Virus record (IMG/VR): IMGVR_UViG_3300023176_000798
Span: 1 to 26,889 of that record
Strand: one strand, 5' to 3'
DNA length: 26,889 bases
Source of the DNA: a virus
Notes under the pieces: generated by a model
Seen by the model: only the letters and a program-made list of their open reading frames with translations
Told to the model about the DNA's origin: nothing
Database searches by the model: none
Shown: piece after piece, positions 20,098 to 26,889 of the stretch
Layout: every line of letters starts with the position of its first letter
How positions within the stretch are numbered: position 1 is the first letter of the stretch
Made by a program: the position numbers and the translations under genes

Positions 20098-23000
20098 TTA
20101 AGCATTGTATTCATAATTTGCGAATAAGATATATTGTTCTTCAGACGTTCCTGTAGTACTGTCAATTATATATCTGTCTACTTCTAAATCTAATTGCTTA
20201 AAGTCGTATTGTGTATTACGTACATTTAGTATAATTTGATCTGCACCGCCAGGCTTTGTGTAACACAATGGTATGGCTAATGTAAATCCTAATTCTTTAA
20301 CTCCGCCCTCTTGAGGAGTTCTCATCCATAACGGTAAAAATTCTCTTTCTGTTACGCCAATATTACGTATTTCGTCACGCATATTAGTTATATTGCTTAT
20401 ATATTTCCCTGCATCTGCCCCGTCACTCACGTTTATTGCATCTGAATCTGCTTTTATAGTATTTGCTCCGGGTTCGGGTCTATACTTAAAAGGATCGCTG
20501 TCTGTTTCTCTTGTTACAGTTATTTCATCACCTTCTTCAGTTAATACATCGACTTCATTTGCAAGTAAAGGAATTTGTTCACCATCTCTAGTTTCAACAT
20601 AATAAGTATCGTCGATCCATTGTACAGTGCCAACTGTGAGGCTTGGTATACCAGTATTTGTTTTAAATTGATCTTCTTTCACAGCATACGTCATACTGTC
20701 TACAGTTATTTTGTCTGTATTTTTGACTTGAATTTTTTTACGTGTTTTACCTTCAGCCGGCTCAGCAGGATCTATAATTTCAAGATACACAACTTCGTAT
20801 ATTACATTGTTTGTGCCTGGCTCTTTTGCTTCGGCTTTTTTAAGTTCCCCAACTTTATATCTACGTTTTTTATGATGCTTTGTTGCTGCTGCTACATATT
20901 CATTAATGTTTTTAGTCTCTATACCAGCATAAGACAACATTTTTGCATCAGACTGTAAACCAAATTCAGGATCATTTGGTCTATAAATCAAACTAGGTGG
21001 AAAAACTGTGCTATCGCTTACTAAAGATCTTAGTGAATCTCTCTGTACCTGTTTAAGTAAAGGCTTTAAGAACAAGTTACTGTATAATAAGTCATTTGGA
21101 TCTATTACTGTAATTGTGAATGTACGTTGTATAGCAGAGTAACCGAATCTATCTCTTGCGTCAACAGTAAAACTAAACTGTCTATCAATAGTAGTAGTTG
21201 CACTGTCGAATGTACACTCACCCTGATCAAATATTGTTAATCCTTCTACTACTCCGTCTCCGAATTGTCTTACTTTGCCTACTATTTCGCCGTCATATAA
21301 TAAATCTAAACCTGGAGGAAGTCTGCCTTCAGTTAGTGTATATACAAGTTTTGCATTAGGTATAGTTGTTGTTGCTGATACTGCAAATGTACTTTGAAAG
21401 TTTGCACTAATAATACCAAGGTCACTAGGCGTGTTCCATGTAATAGTTGAATCGACTTCACCTAACACATTCAGTGTAAATGTTTTTTTACTGCTAGGTA
21501 TAGTAGTTTCGTCCTCGCTAGTTGCTGTAAGTTCTTTTTCAAATGACTCCTCTGAAAATAAAGAAATGCCAATGTTATTTCCTTGCGGAACTGTACGACT
21601 TACTTCACTATCTAAAAATATTCTATCTCGATTATTTGCTATTTCAGTAATCCGGATGTCGTTTGCAGTACTGTCAGCACTTACAAAAACTTTTTCGAGT
21701 ATATTAATTGTAGAGTTGCTAGTTACAGGAGTTGTTATTCTTATTAGACTTTCATCACTTGCATCAACATACGTTGGCCCAAGAACATTAGAAAACAATC
21801 TTTGTATCTGTTCTTCTAAAGTTTCTCCTGAACTAGGTTGATCTATGCCTGCTGCTCCAAAGTCAATTGCAATTGTTCCTCCTGATCGAGATTTTACTTC
21901 CCAAATTATGTAAGGTACTACTTTTTGTATTTGATGACTTTCATCGCTATCAAAGTTTATAAATCTATCTTGTAATTTTTCTCGTTGAGGCTGTGTAAGT
22001 CTTGCAACATACATAAAATCATCACCAGGAGATACTGTTGTTACTGGTATTAATGATATTTGAGGATTAAGAGTTCTGTCTAAGAAAATTTCATCATACT
22101 CTTCGCTTGTCCCTTCAGCAGCAATAACCTGATAACTAAAGCCATTTAGATCAATAAATCTTCCTACTAATTCCTGCAAATCGTCGATTCCGTCTGCAAG
22201 AGAACGATCTAGTTTATAAACTTTAAACGAACTTTTACCCATTAGAGTATCTTCGTAAATTATTCCTGTAATAAAGAGTACTTCTACTTCGCCTGTAAAT
22301 CTTGTTGCATTTAAAGTAAACTTGTATTCTTTTGTAACAGCAGGCTGATAAGGAACTCTACCAGCAAGTTCTCCAGTGTTTTGATCTAATCGCAAACCTG
22401 GGGGCAGTGTGCTAACTGTACCATCGTTATTGAAATCTTCTAGAGTGTATAAAACTTTACCAACAAGGTACGGACTGTCTACAACATCAAAAAACAGTGT
22501 TAAATAATTGTTTGCACGACGAAATCCTAAATTTGCAGGAGTAAGCCAGATAGGTGTACGCACATGAGTGTTATCTGCTGTAAAAAGAGATGTTGAACCT
22601 TTCATAATTGTATTATCGGCTCTTAAAAAATCATCTCCTACAAGATAAATTTGAAATTTTCGATCAACGTTTGTTTCGCCATCGGAAACTGTTACAATAA
22701 ATTCATAGTATCGATTTAGTTTCCTAGGCGACCTAGTGTTGATACTCAAATCATAAGTGAACGAATCGTAATAAAAACTAGAAAATCCGTTGTCTGGAAG
22801 TATTCCAAAATCATAAGGATAACCTGCATACTTGTTAGAATCATACTTTCCAGTGCCTGCTGCTACATCTAGAGATATTAAAGGTTCTACAATACCAACA
22901 ATCCTTCCATCAAGAGTTAATTCTAATCCTGGAGGTAAAACACCATTACCGTCTTTGATAAAGTATTCTAGTTCATCACCGGCTGCTAGATCAGTATCAG

Positions 23001-23376
23001 ATGCTTGTAATTGATAATCAACAGGACTTGTGTCTATTATGAATAGAGTATTATTAACACCAATGTCTAATAATCCTTCTTGAGTTATCCACTGCGGTTC
23101 GTCTGCACCTATTACAGTTAAACTAAATGTTCTATCTTCGAAGTAATTTCCACTAGTTGCCCGGATTGCAAATTTGTATACTGTAGTACGAACAACTTCA
23201 AATGGTGTTCCGACGATATTTTTTCCTTCTAATCTTAGACCAGAAGGTAGGTTACCGCTAATTTTTGTTATTGAGGAGTAAACAAAACTATCGTTGAGTG
23301 GTAAAGGTACGCTGGCCGTTATCCTTTCAGGAATAATGCCCAGGGATGTGTCTGTAATCTCTGTCCATAATCTCAT
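20098..23376 (-). CDS. Large virion protein with putative Ig (He_PIG-like) repeats
   Basis: At 1092 residues this is the largest protein of the window. At least four segments follow the He_PIG signature LPPGLxLxxxGxIxGxP: near residues 44 (LPSGLRLEGKNIVGTP), 147 (LPPGLELTLDGRIVG), 323 (LPPGLRLDQNTGELAGRVP) and 683 (LPPGLDLLYDGEIVG). Each is followed by a cadherin-like strand such as YKFAIRATSG, YEFIVTVSDGETN, YKFTLNATRF or FSFTVDARDRFG. The C-terminal 250 residues are of a different, mixed type (KHHKKRRYKVGELKKAEAKE and a long beta region). Such chains form fibres or baseplate spikes that bind carbohydrate or the cell surface. It starts within the stop of the gene before (TAATG), so it is co-translated with it. 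Confidence 0.85.
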   Translation of the reverse strand: MRLWTEITDTSLGIIPERITASVPLPLNDSFVYSSITKISGNLPSGLRLEGKNIVGTPFEVVRTTVYKFAIRATSGNYFEDRTFSLTVIGADEPQWITQEGLLDIGVNNTLFIIDTSPVDYQLQASDTDLAAGDELEYFIKDGNGVLPPGLELTLDGRIVGIVEPLISLDVAAGTGKYDSNKYAGYPYDFGILPDNGFSSFYYDSFTYDLSINTRSPRKLNRYYEFIVTVSDGETNVDRKFQIYLVGDDFLRADNTIMKGSTSLFTADNTHVRTPIWLTPANLGFRRANNYLTLFFDVVDSPYLVGKVLYTLEDFNNDGTVSTLPPGLRLDQNTGELAGRVPYQPAVTKEYKFTLNATRFTGEVEVLFITGIIYEDTLMGKSSFKVYKLDRSLADGIDDLQELVGRFIDLNGFSYQVIAAEGTSEEYDEIFLDRTLNPQISLIPVTTVSPGDDFMYVARLTQPQREKLQDRFINFDSDESHQIQKVVPYIIWEVKSRSGGTIAIDFGAAGIDQPSSGETLEEQIQRLFSNVLGPTYVDASDESLIRITTPVTSNSTINILEKVFVSADSTANDIRITEIANNRDRIFLDSEVSRTVPQGNNIGISLFSEESFEKELTATSEDETTIPSSKKTFTLNVLGEVDSTITWNTPSDLGIISANFQSTFAVSATTTIPNAKLVYTLTEGRLPPGLDLLYDGEIVGKVRQFGDGVVEGLTIFDQGECTFDSATTTIDRQFSFTVDARDRFGYSAIQRTFTITVIDPNDLLYSNLFLKPLLKQVQRDSLRSLVSDSTVFPPSLIYRPNDPEFGLQSDAKMLSYAGIETKNINEYVAAATKHHKKRRYKVGELKKAEAKEPGTNNVIYEVVYLEIIDPAEPAEGKTRKKIQVKNTDKITVDSMTYAVKEDQFKTNTGIPSLTVGTVQWIDDTYYVETRDGEQIPLLANEVDVLTEEGDEITVTRETDSDPFKYRPEPGANTIKADSDAINVSDGADAGKYISNITNMRDEIRNIGVTEREFLPLWMRTPQEGGVKELGFTLAIPLCYTKPGGADQIILNVRNTQYDFKQLDLEVDRYIIDSTTGTSEEQYILFANYEYNA

Positions 23377-24104
23377 TAAACACTTCCAAAGTCCAAACTT
23401 GCTTCTGATGGATCAGCAAAAGATCCCATATCTACTTCGTACGATGCAGTAATATAATCTATCCAGTTAGTAATGTTTCCTGTAAAGTCGCCAAAATCTA
23501 AACTTGAAAAAGGCTCGTCATGATCTCTTATATCTATATCATATACAAGTCCTTCTAAGGGACCAATAAAAATATCAGACTGTGCAGAACCTGAAGTAAT
23601 ATTACCAGTTGCTGTAAAGTTACTGACATTTAAAATATTAAAATTGTTTGCGTCTAGTGTGCCGCCTAGTTGAGGTGTGCTGTCTGACGAAAGTTCTGTA
23701 ATAGCATTTATTAAGAGAGTGTTTGTAGGTGCATCTAGTGAAGTATTTGCATTAGATCCGCCCTGTATGCGTAACGTATCACCATCTTCTAATATTGTGC
23801 TGCCGCTGTCACTTATAATATTAAGATTTTGTAAGCCGCCAGTAGAGTTAATTGTAATAGTATTACCGTTTACTGAAAGTGTCGTATTTTCTCCGGCTGC
23901 AATTTTCTTAAACTGTAAGTCTGAACCAACTTTTTGTCCAAATACGCCTTCACCTACTGAACCTAAATTAGACGCAGTAGTAGATTCAGGCTCTCTAAGA
24001 TCTAGTTCTTCAAAGTTAGAATTTACTTTAATAAATGCTTCTCGTAAATCATCTCCAGTGCCATCGTTTGCAATAGCGCCAATATTAATTAATTCAACAG
24101 CCAT
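23376..24104 (-). CDS. Tail-fibre-like protein, 242 aa
   Basis: The opening MAVELINIGAIANDGTGDDL followed by REAFIKVNSNFEELDLREPE is the common N-terminal motif NDGTGDxLRxAFxKVNxNFxEL of phage fibre proteins, which probably anchors them to the virion. A beta-structured middle (TTLSVNGNTITINSTGGLQN, ILEDGDTLRIQGGSNAN) and a C-terminal part rich in Asp, Ser and aromatic residues follow (SLDFGDFTGNITNWIDYITA). The final DFGSV ends at the start codon of the He_PIG-like gene. A GCTAAATA late-type box overlaps the protease stop 22 bases before the ATG, with GAGGAC upstream. Confidence 0.82.
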   Translation of the reverse strand: MAVELINIGAIANDGTGDDLREAFIKVNSNFEELDLREPESTTASNLGSVGEGVFGQKVGSDLQFKKIAAGENTTLSVNGNTITINSTGGLQNLNIISDSGSTILEDGDTLRIQGGSNANTSLDAPTNTLLINAITELSSDSTPQLGGTLDANNFNILNVSNFTATGNITSGSAQSDIFIGPLEGLVYDIDIRDHDEPFSSLDFGDFTGNITNWIDYITASYEVDMGSFADPSEASLDFGSV

Positions 24105-24125
24105 AGTTTTGTCCTCTAATATGTA

Positions 24126-24133
24126 TATTTAGC
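24126..24133 (-). promoter_or_regulatory. Late-type promoter box (GCTAAATA)
   Basis: Minus-strand GCTAAATATAC lies 22 bases before the ATG at 24104 and contains the TAA stop of the protease gene. It keeps the TAAATA core of the other boxes but has two mismatches to TATAAATA. Confidence 0.42.
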
Positions 24134-25682
24134 CCTTTGTTATTTTAAAGACTGAGGAGCGTGTAAACGGATTGTATAAAAAATTATTTCCACTATTTTG
24201 TATCGATCTAGTATCAGTGTGATCGTCGTCTAATCCAGTTGAATAAATTTGATTCTTCGCAGATGTATTTGCTGAAATTCTACTACGTAGTTGAGCAGTT
24301 GTTGCTCCTGGATTTAATTGTAAATATAGTGCTCCTACTCCGCAAACTTGCGGTGATGCCATTGAAGTTCCACTTATATTACAAATTCTATAATCAGGGT
24401 TAGAAGGATAATCTCCGTCTGTAAATTTATTAGTAGTACTTGTACAACTCATTATATCTGTACCTGGTGCCCAAATATTTACGCCAGGGCCACATTCAGA
24501 ACTTACTGCTTTTTGTTCTAAACCTCCAGCATGAATGTCACTATCTATATTTCCTACTATAAATGCTTCATCGTCAAAAGGACTGCTCCCTCGGTTATAA
24601 TATTTTGTTCCACCATTAGTTACTGCTCTATTATCGTAGTCACCGTCACCAGGAAATGTGTCTATTTTATGATACCTGTTACCTGCAGCAATACACACAT
24701 GTATGCCAGCATCGATCATTTCTTGAACATCTGTATCTACACTAGCGATTCTTACATTTGTAATATAAGATGCAACGGGGGCACCGCTGGTTGGCACTAG
24801 TCCAAATGCCCATCTCTCGTTAGCACTGTCAATGTCAGTACCAGTGTACGATACTCCTCTATATACAATTTCACTAACTGAATCGTAGTAAGTTCCATAT
24901 CCCCAACTCATGTTGACAATAGTCGGTCGTTTAAACCCTGTTGCAGGATCTACAGGTTTATTATTATGCCATTCTTTAATAACATCGAAACAGTCTGAAA
25001 TAGGAATGCCACTGTTAGGATCCGAAGATCCTTGAAGACCGTTTACTTTAACTGCGTAAATTCGTGAACCTTTAGCCCAACCATAAGTTTTACCTGCTGC
25101 TATGCCAGCACAATGTGTGCCGTGTCCGTCATAATCTGTGTAATGCCCATTAGGCATAGACCCTGGTAAACCGCTTTCTGTATACCAGTCAATTTCTTGT
25201 ACACGACTAGTCCCAGATCTGTCTCTAAATTCTGGGTGATCGGCTTGTATACCACTATCTTGAATCACAACATCTACACCAGTACCGTCTAGAGTATAGT
25301 TGTATGTGCCTGTAACTGTTTCGTTAGTGTAAGGATTTGTTGTTTCGTTGCACCTACGCAGTCCCCAGTTGACAAAATCGCCTGAGTCTAGTGTAGTCTT
25401 TGTAAAGTTACTTGTTTGAGACGAATGATGTATTATTACAAGGTCATCTCTTTGTTCAGGCGGTATTTCAACACCATACACTCGAGGATCACTTTTTAAT
25501 GCTTCTGCTTCTTCGTCAGTTAAAGAATAGTGTGTATTGCGTCTTGATCCTGGTCTAGCATTTACAACATCCACAGATCTATTAGGTATATCCCCTGCAC
25601 CTGTTGTGGCAATCATGTCTTGATTGAATTGTTCGTAATCTACATCTCTGTTAAGACTTACTACGTATTCTCTTTCGCTCAT
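24129..25682 (-). CDS. Subtilisin-like serine protease (S8 family) in the virion gene block
   Basis: I chose the ATG at 25682, behind AGGA; a TTG two codons earlier is less likely. The 517-residue protein has the complete subtilase triad: Asp142 in VIQDSGI, His187 in DGHGTHCAG and Ser440 in SGTSMASP, with the oxyanion Asn335 in CIAAGN. Residues 1-75 (REYVVSLNRDVDYEQF... and YSLTDEEAEALKSDPRVYGV) resemble an inhibitor I9-type propeptide. There is no signal peptide or membrane segment, so it is not a Sec-secreted enzyme. Its place among fibre genes suggests it is carried in the virion or matures tail proteins. Proteolysis of host surface or sibling proteins is inference. Confidence 0.92.
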   Translation of the reverse strand: MSEREYVVSLNRDVDYEQFNQDMIATTGAGDIPNRSVDVVNARPGSRRNTHYSLTDEEAEALKSDPRVYGVEIPPEQRDDLVIIHHSSQTSNFTKTTLDSGDFVNWGLRRCNETTNPYTNETVTGTYNYTLDGTGVDVVIQDSGIQADHPEFRDRSGTSRVQEIDWYTESGLPGSMPNGHYTDYDGHGTHCAGIAAGKTYGWAKGSRIYAVKVNGLQGSSDPNSGIPISDCFDVIKEWHNNKPVDPATGFKRPTIVNMSWGYGTYYDSVSEIVYRGVSYTGTDIDSANERWAFGLVPTSGAPVASYITNVRIASVDTDVQEMIDAGIHVCIAAGNRYHKIDTFPGDGDYDNRAVTNGGTKYYNRGSSPFDDEAFIVGNIDSDIHAGGLEQKAVSSECGPGVNIWAPGTDIMSCTSTTNKFTDGDYPSNPDYRICNISGTSMASPQVCGVGALYLQLNPGATTAQLRSRISANTSAKNQIYSTGLDDDHTDTRSIQNSGNNFLYNPFTRSSVFKITKG

Positions 25683-25690
25683 AAACAATC

Positions 25691-26548
25691 CTAGTGTAAA
25701 TCAGCCCACGTTGAGTTTGCATAGTATCCTTGGAATTTATTTGTATCTGTGTTGTAAATCATATCGCCGTTGCTAGGGGACAGTGCATCTCTTTCTGCTG
25801 TAGAAAAACTTGCAATCCTAAAAGGAGCATTTTGTACAACAACAGCATTTACAGCATCTAGTAATATATTAGTGGCTGCTTCTATCGTAACTGAACCTGT
25901 ACTAGTAACATCAAGTACATCAAAAAATACAGTATTTGCAGTTAAATTGCCTACCGTTAAATCGTTGTCTGTTGTGGCTCCTCTAGAAGTTACTGAATCT
26001 AAAGTATCAGTTTCGGTTACTAATATATCTCTATTAGTCCAAACTTCATTGAGAGAATCAAACACAAGTGCCTGGCCGTCAGTTGGTGCTGTAGAATCTA
26101 TACTTAATTCTACATCGATTAAATCATAAATGCTTTCAGCGCCAATACCTGTAAGATATCCTGCATCGTTTGTAAAACTTGTTATGTTTGTAGGTATAAT
26201 AGGAGCAAGGTTAATAGTATTGCCTCCTGAAATACTTAAACTATTTCCTACAAGTCCAAGTGTTTGAGAATCTGTTTCTGATGTAATAAATCCTACATCG
26301 TTTGCTAGATCGCTTAGATTAACTGGAATAGTTGGTTTATTTGTAAGATCTTCATAGTCGCCGCTAAATGCATTTGTTCCTACAGGAACACCGTTAACAG
26401 TAAGCGAAGCAGCGTCAATTGTACCAGATGCTGTAATGTCTGTGACACCTATAACAGAATTACCAGTTAAGTCTAGATCATCACCATTAGGAAGTTCTTC
26501 TAATTGTTTATTATTTGCATCAAGTACCAGTGGAGTTCTATTTGCCAT
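25691..26548 (-). CDS. Tail-fibre-like protein, 285 aa
   Basis: The protein begins MANRTPLVLDANNKQLEELP and has fibre-type repeats: YEDLTNKPTIPVNLSDLAND with FTNDAGYLTG, the common YxxLxNKP and TNDxGYxT motifs, and ATDNDLTVGNLTANTVFF strands. The C-terminal 40 residues (FSTAERDALSPSNGDMIYNT followed by DTNKFQGYYANSTWADLH) form a small tip domain seen in many fibre proteins. The gene upstream ends with a relative of this domain. It is beta-rich and probably trimeric. A late-type ACTAAATA box lies 23 bases before the ATG and AGGATTTT upstream may be the ribosome-binding site. Confidence 0.82.
   Translation of the reverse strand: MANRTPLVLDANNKQLEELPNGDDLDLTGNSVIGVTDITASGTIDAASLTVNGVPVGTNAFSGDYEDLTNKPTIPVNLSDLANDVGFITSETDSQTLGLVGNSLSISGGNTINLAPIIPTNITSFTNDAGYLTGIGAESIYDLIDVELSIDSTAPTDGQALVFDSLNEVWTNRDILVTETDTLDSVTSRGATTDNDLTVGNLTANTVFFDVLDVTSTGSVTIEAATNILLDAVNAVVVQNAPFRIASFSTAERDALSPSNGDMIYNTDTNKFQGYYANSTWADLH
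25692..25709. repeat. Direct repeat copy 1 of 2 (fibre gene 3' ends)
   Basis: TAGTGTAAATCAGCCCAC occurs identically here and at 26575-26592. It covers the codons for WADLH and the stop of two neighbouring fibre genes, showing their 3' ends are duplicated or recombined at DNA level. Confidence 0.8.
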
Positions 26549-26570
26549 TCTTCAAAATCCTATTGTTATA

Positions 26571-26578
26571 TATTTAGT
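26571..26578 (-). promoter_or_regulatory. Late-type promoter box (ACTAAATA)
   Basis: Minus-strand ACTAAATATATAAC lies 23 bases before the ATG at 26548 and contains the TAA stop of the gene before. It matches the box at 24126-24133 in CTAAATATA. Confidence 0.42.
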
Positions 26579-26889
26579 GTAAATCAGCCCACCCTGCTGT
26601 GCTGTCATTATTTGCATCAGCAGCGTATCCTTGAAATTTACCTGTTGTGGTATTATAAATCATCATACCTAGTGTAGGTGTAAGTGCGTCTATCTCTGCT
26701 TGTGTTAGCATTGGAGGTGTAAATGATCCCTCCATTGTTACATCACCGTACATTGCAGTTTGTATTCCACTTGTACTGTTAAGTGTAATGTGTGTGCTTT
26801 CTGCACCTGTTGTTTTACTTGACAGATACATTGTTTCATCTGCGTGACCTATAAAGGTTGCTGCTTCAACAATACCAAATGCACCATCA
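26574..26889 (-). CDS. Tail-fibre-like protein, C-terminal part (start beyond window)
   Basis: The frame is open to the window edge, so only about the last 104 residues are seen; the ATG at 26831 is internal, because codons upstream (FGIVEAATFIGHADET) read on without a stop. The C-terminus, MLTQAEIDALTPTLGMMIYN followed by TTTGKFQGYA and ending GWADLH, is the same small tip domain as in the next gene, with a six-residue insertion (ANNDST) before the end. The part before it (STHITLNSTSGIQT, DVTMEGSF) resembles fibre beta structure. It is probably a fibre or baseplate-linked protein. Confidence 0.78.
   Translation of the reverse strand, partial: DGAFGIVEAATFIGHADETMYLSSKTTGAESTHITLNSTSGIQTAMYGDVTMEGSFTPPMLTQAEIDALTPTLGMMIYNTTTGKFQGYAADANNDSTAGWADLH
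26575..26592. repeat. Direct repeat copy 2 of 2 (fibre gene 3' ends)
   Basis: Identical to 25692-25709 over 18 bases. Here the same sequence also contributes the stop codon and part of the ACTAAATA late-type box of the following gene. Confidence 0.8.

Noticed and set aside
20575-20958. Plus-strand open frame with many Phe, Cys and Ile residues
   Set aside because: It looks hydrophobic only because it reads the antisense of charged codons in the large He_PIG-like gene; no start signal.
23677-24132. 151-codon open frame on the plus strand
   Set aside because: It lies wholly opposite a fibre-like gene with a recognised N-terminal motif, has no ribosome-binding site, and its product (Ser/Val/Pro-rich) has no recognisable feature; it is a shadow.
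25770-26129. 119-codon plus-strand open frame
   Set aside because: Antisense to a fibre-like gene with clear motifs; no ribosome-binding site.
1-26889. tRNA genes, CRISPR arrays, insertion sequences, integrase or attachment sites
   Set aside because: Nearly all bases are in well-supported protein genes; I saw no cloverleaf-like segment, spaced repeat array, transposase or integrase motif.

Overview
The window looks like part of the genome of a marine T4-like myovirus (Caudoviricetes), of the broad group that includes the cyanophages and the pelagiphage HTVC008M type. The DNA is AT-rich and the genes are packed end to end; the longest stretch without a gene is about 150 bases. Every gene but one lies on the minus strand. 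The T4-like traits are a gp44-type sliding-clamp loader, a GroES/gp31-like co-chaperonin, a T4-type lysozyme, a DexA-like exonuclease, dCMP deaminase, PhoH, tail-fibre-type structural genes and repeated NNTAAATA boxes like the T4 late promoter TATAAATA. No photosynthesis gene is present. The 7Fe ferredoxin (FdxA type), PsiE and ThyX fit a heterotrophic proteobacterial host better than a cyanobacterium, but the host is an inference.

Layout, read in the direction of minus-strand transcription (from 26889 down to 1). (1) 26889-19493, virion genes: two fibre-like proteins with related C-termini, a subtilisin-like protease without a signal peptide, a fibre-like protein, a 1092-residue protein with putative Ig (He_PIG-like) repeats, and a small fibre/adaptor-like protein. 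(2) 19493-16298, mixed late and early genes: a conserved 76-residue protein, a stand-alone fragment resembling the DnaE GRGS region, a 114-residue protein behind a late-type promoter, GroES behind a consensus sigma70 promoter, then a second consensus sigma70 promoter leading into a 56-residue membrane protein, a DEDDh exonuclease, a 53-residue membrane protein, PsiE and a MazG-like protein. (3) 16301-12129, replication and nucleotide metabolism: clamp loader, ferredoxin, parvulin, MazG, an exported glycine-zipper protein, ThyX, a short-chain dehydrogenase and dCMP deaminase. (4) phoH (11419-12132), the only plus-strand gene, converging on dCMP deaminase and diverging from a late operon. (5) 11265-6496: two conserved phage proteins, lysozyme, i-spanin, o-spanin-like lipoprotein, a second lipoprotein, a 75-residue protein and a radical SAM enzyme. 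(6) 6445-1: an EF-hand membrane protein, DnaJ, peptide deformylase, ClpA-like unfoldase, an unknown protein, a small structural-type protein, a DUF5872-like protein, an unknown protein and a nucleotidyltransferase cut by the window edge.

Two themes stand out. The first is an unusually full protein-handling set: DnaJ, GroES, parvulin, peptide deformylase, and a ClpA whose IGF loop suggests it docks on host ClpP. The second is regulatory compression. Ten gene junctions share one base (TAATG or TAGTG), several late-type promoters are built on the stop codon of the gene before, and a perfect 14-bp inverted repeat encloses the dnaJ start codon. That last element is the most unusual non-coding signal I found. 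No tRNA, CRISPR array, insertion sequence or integrase was seen.
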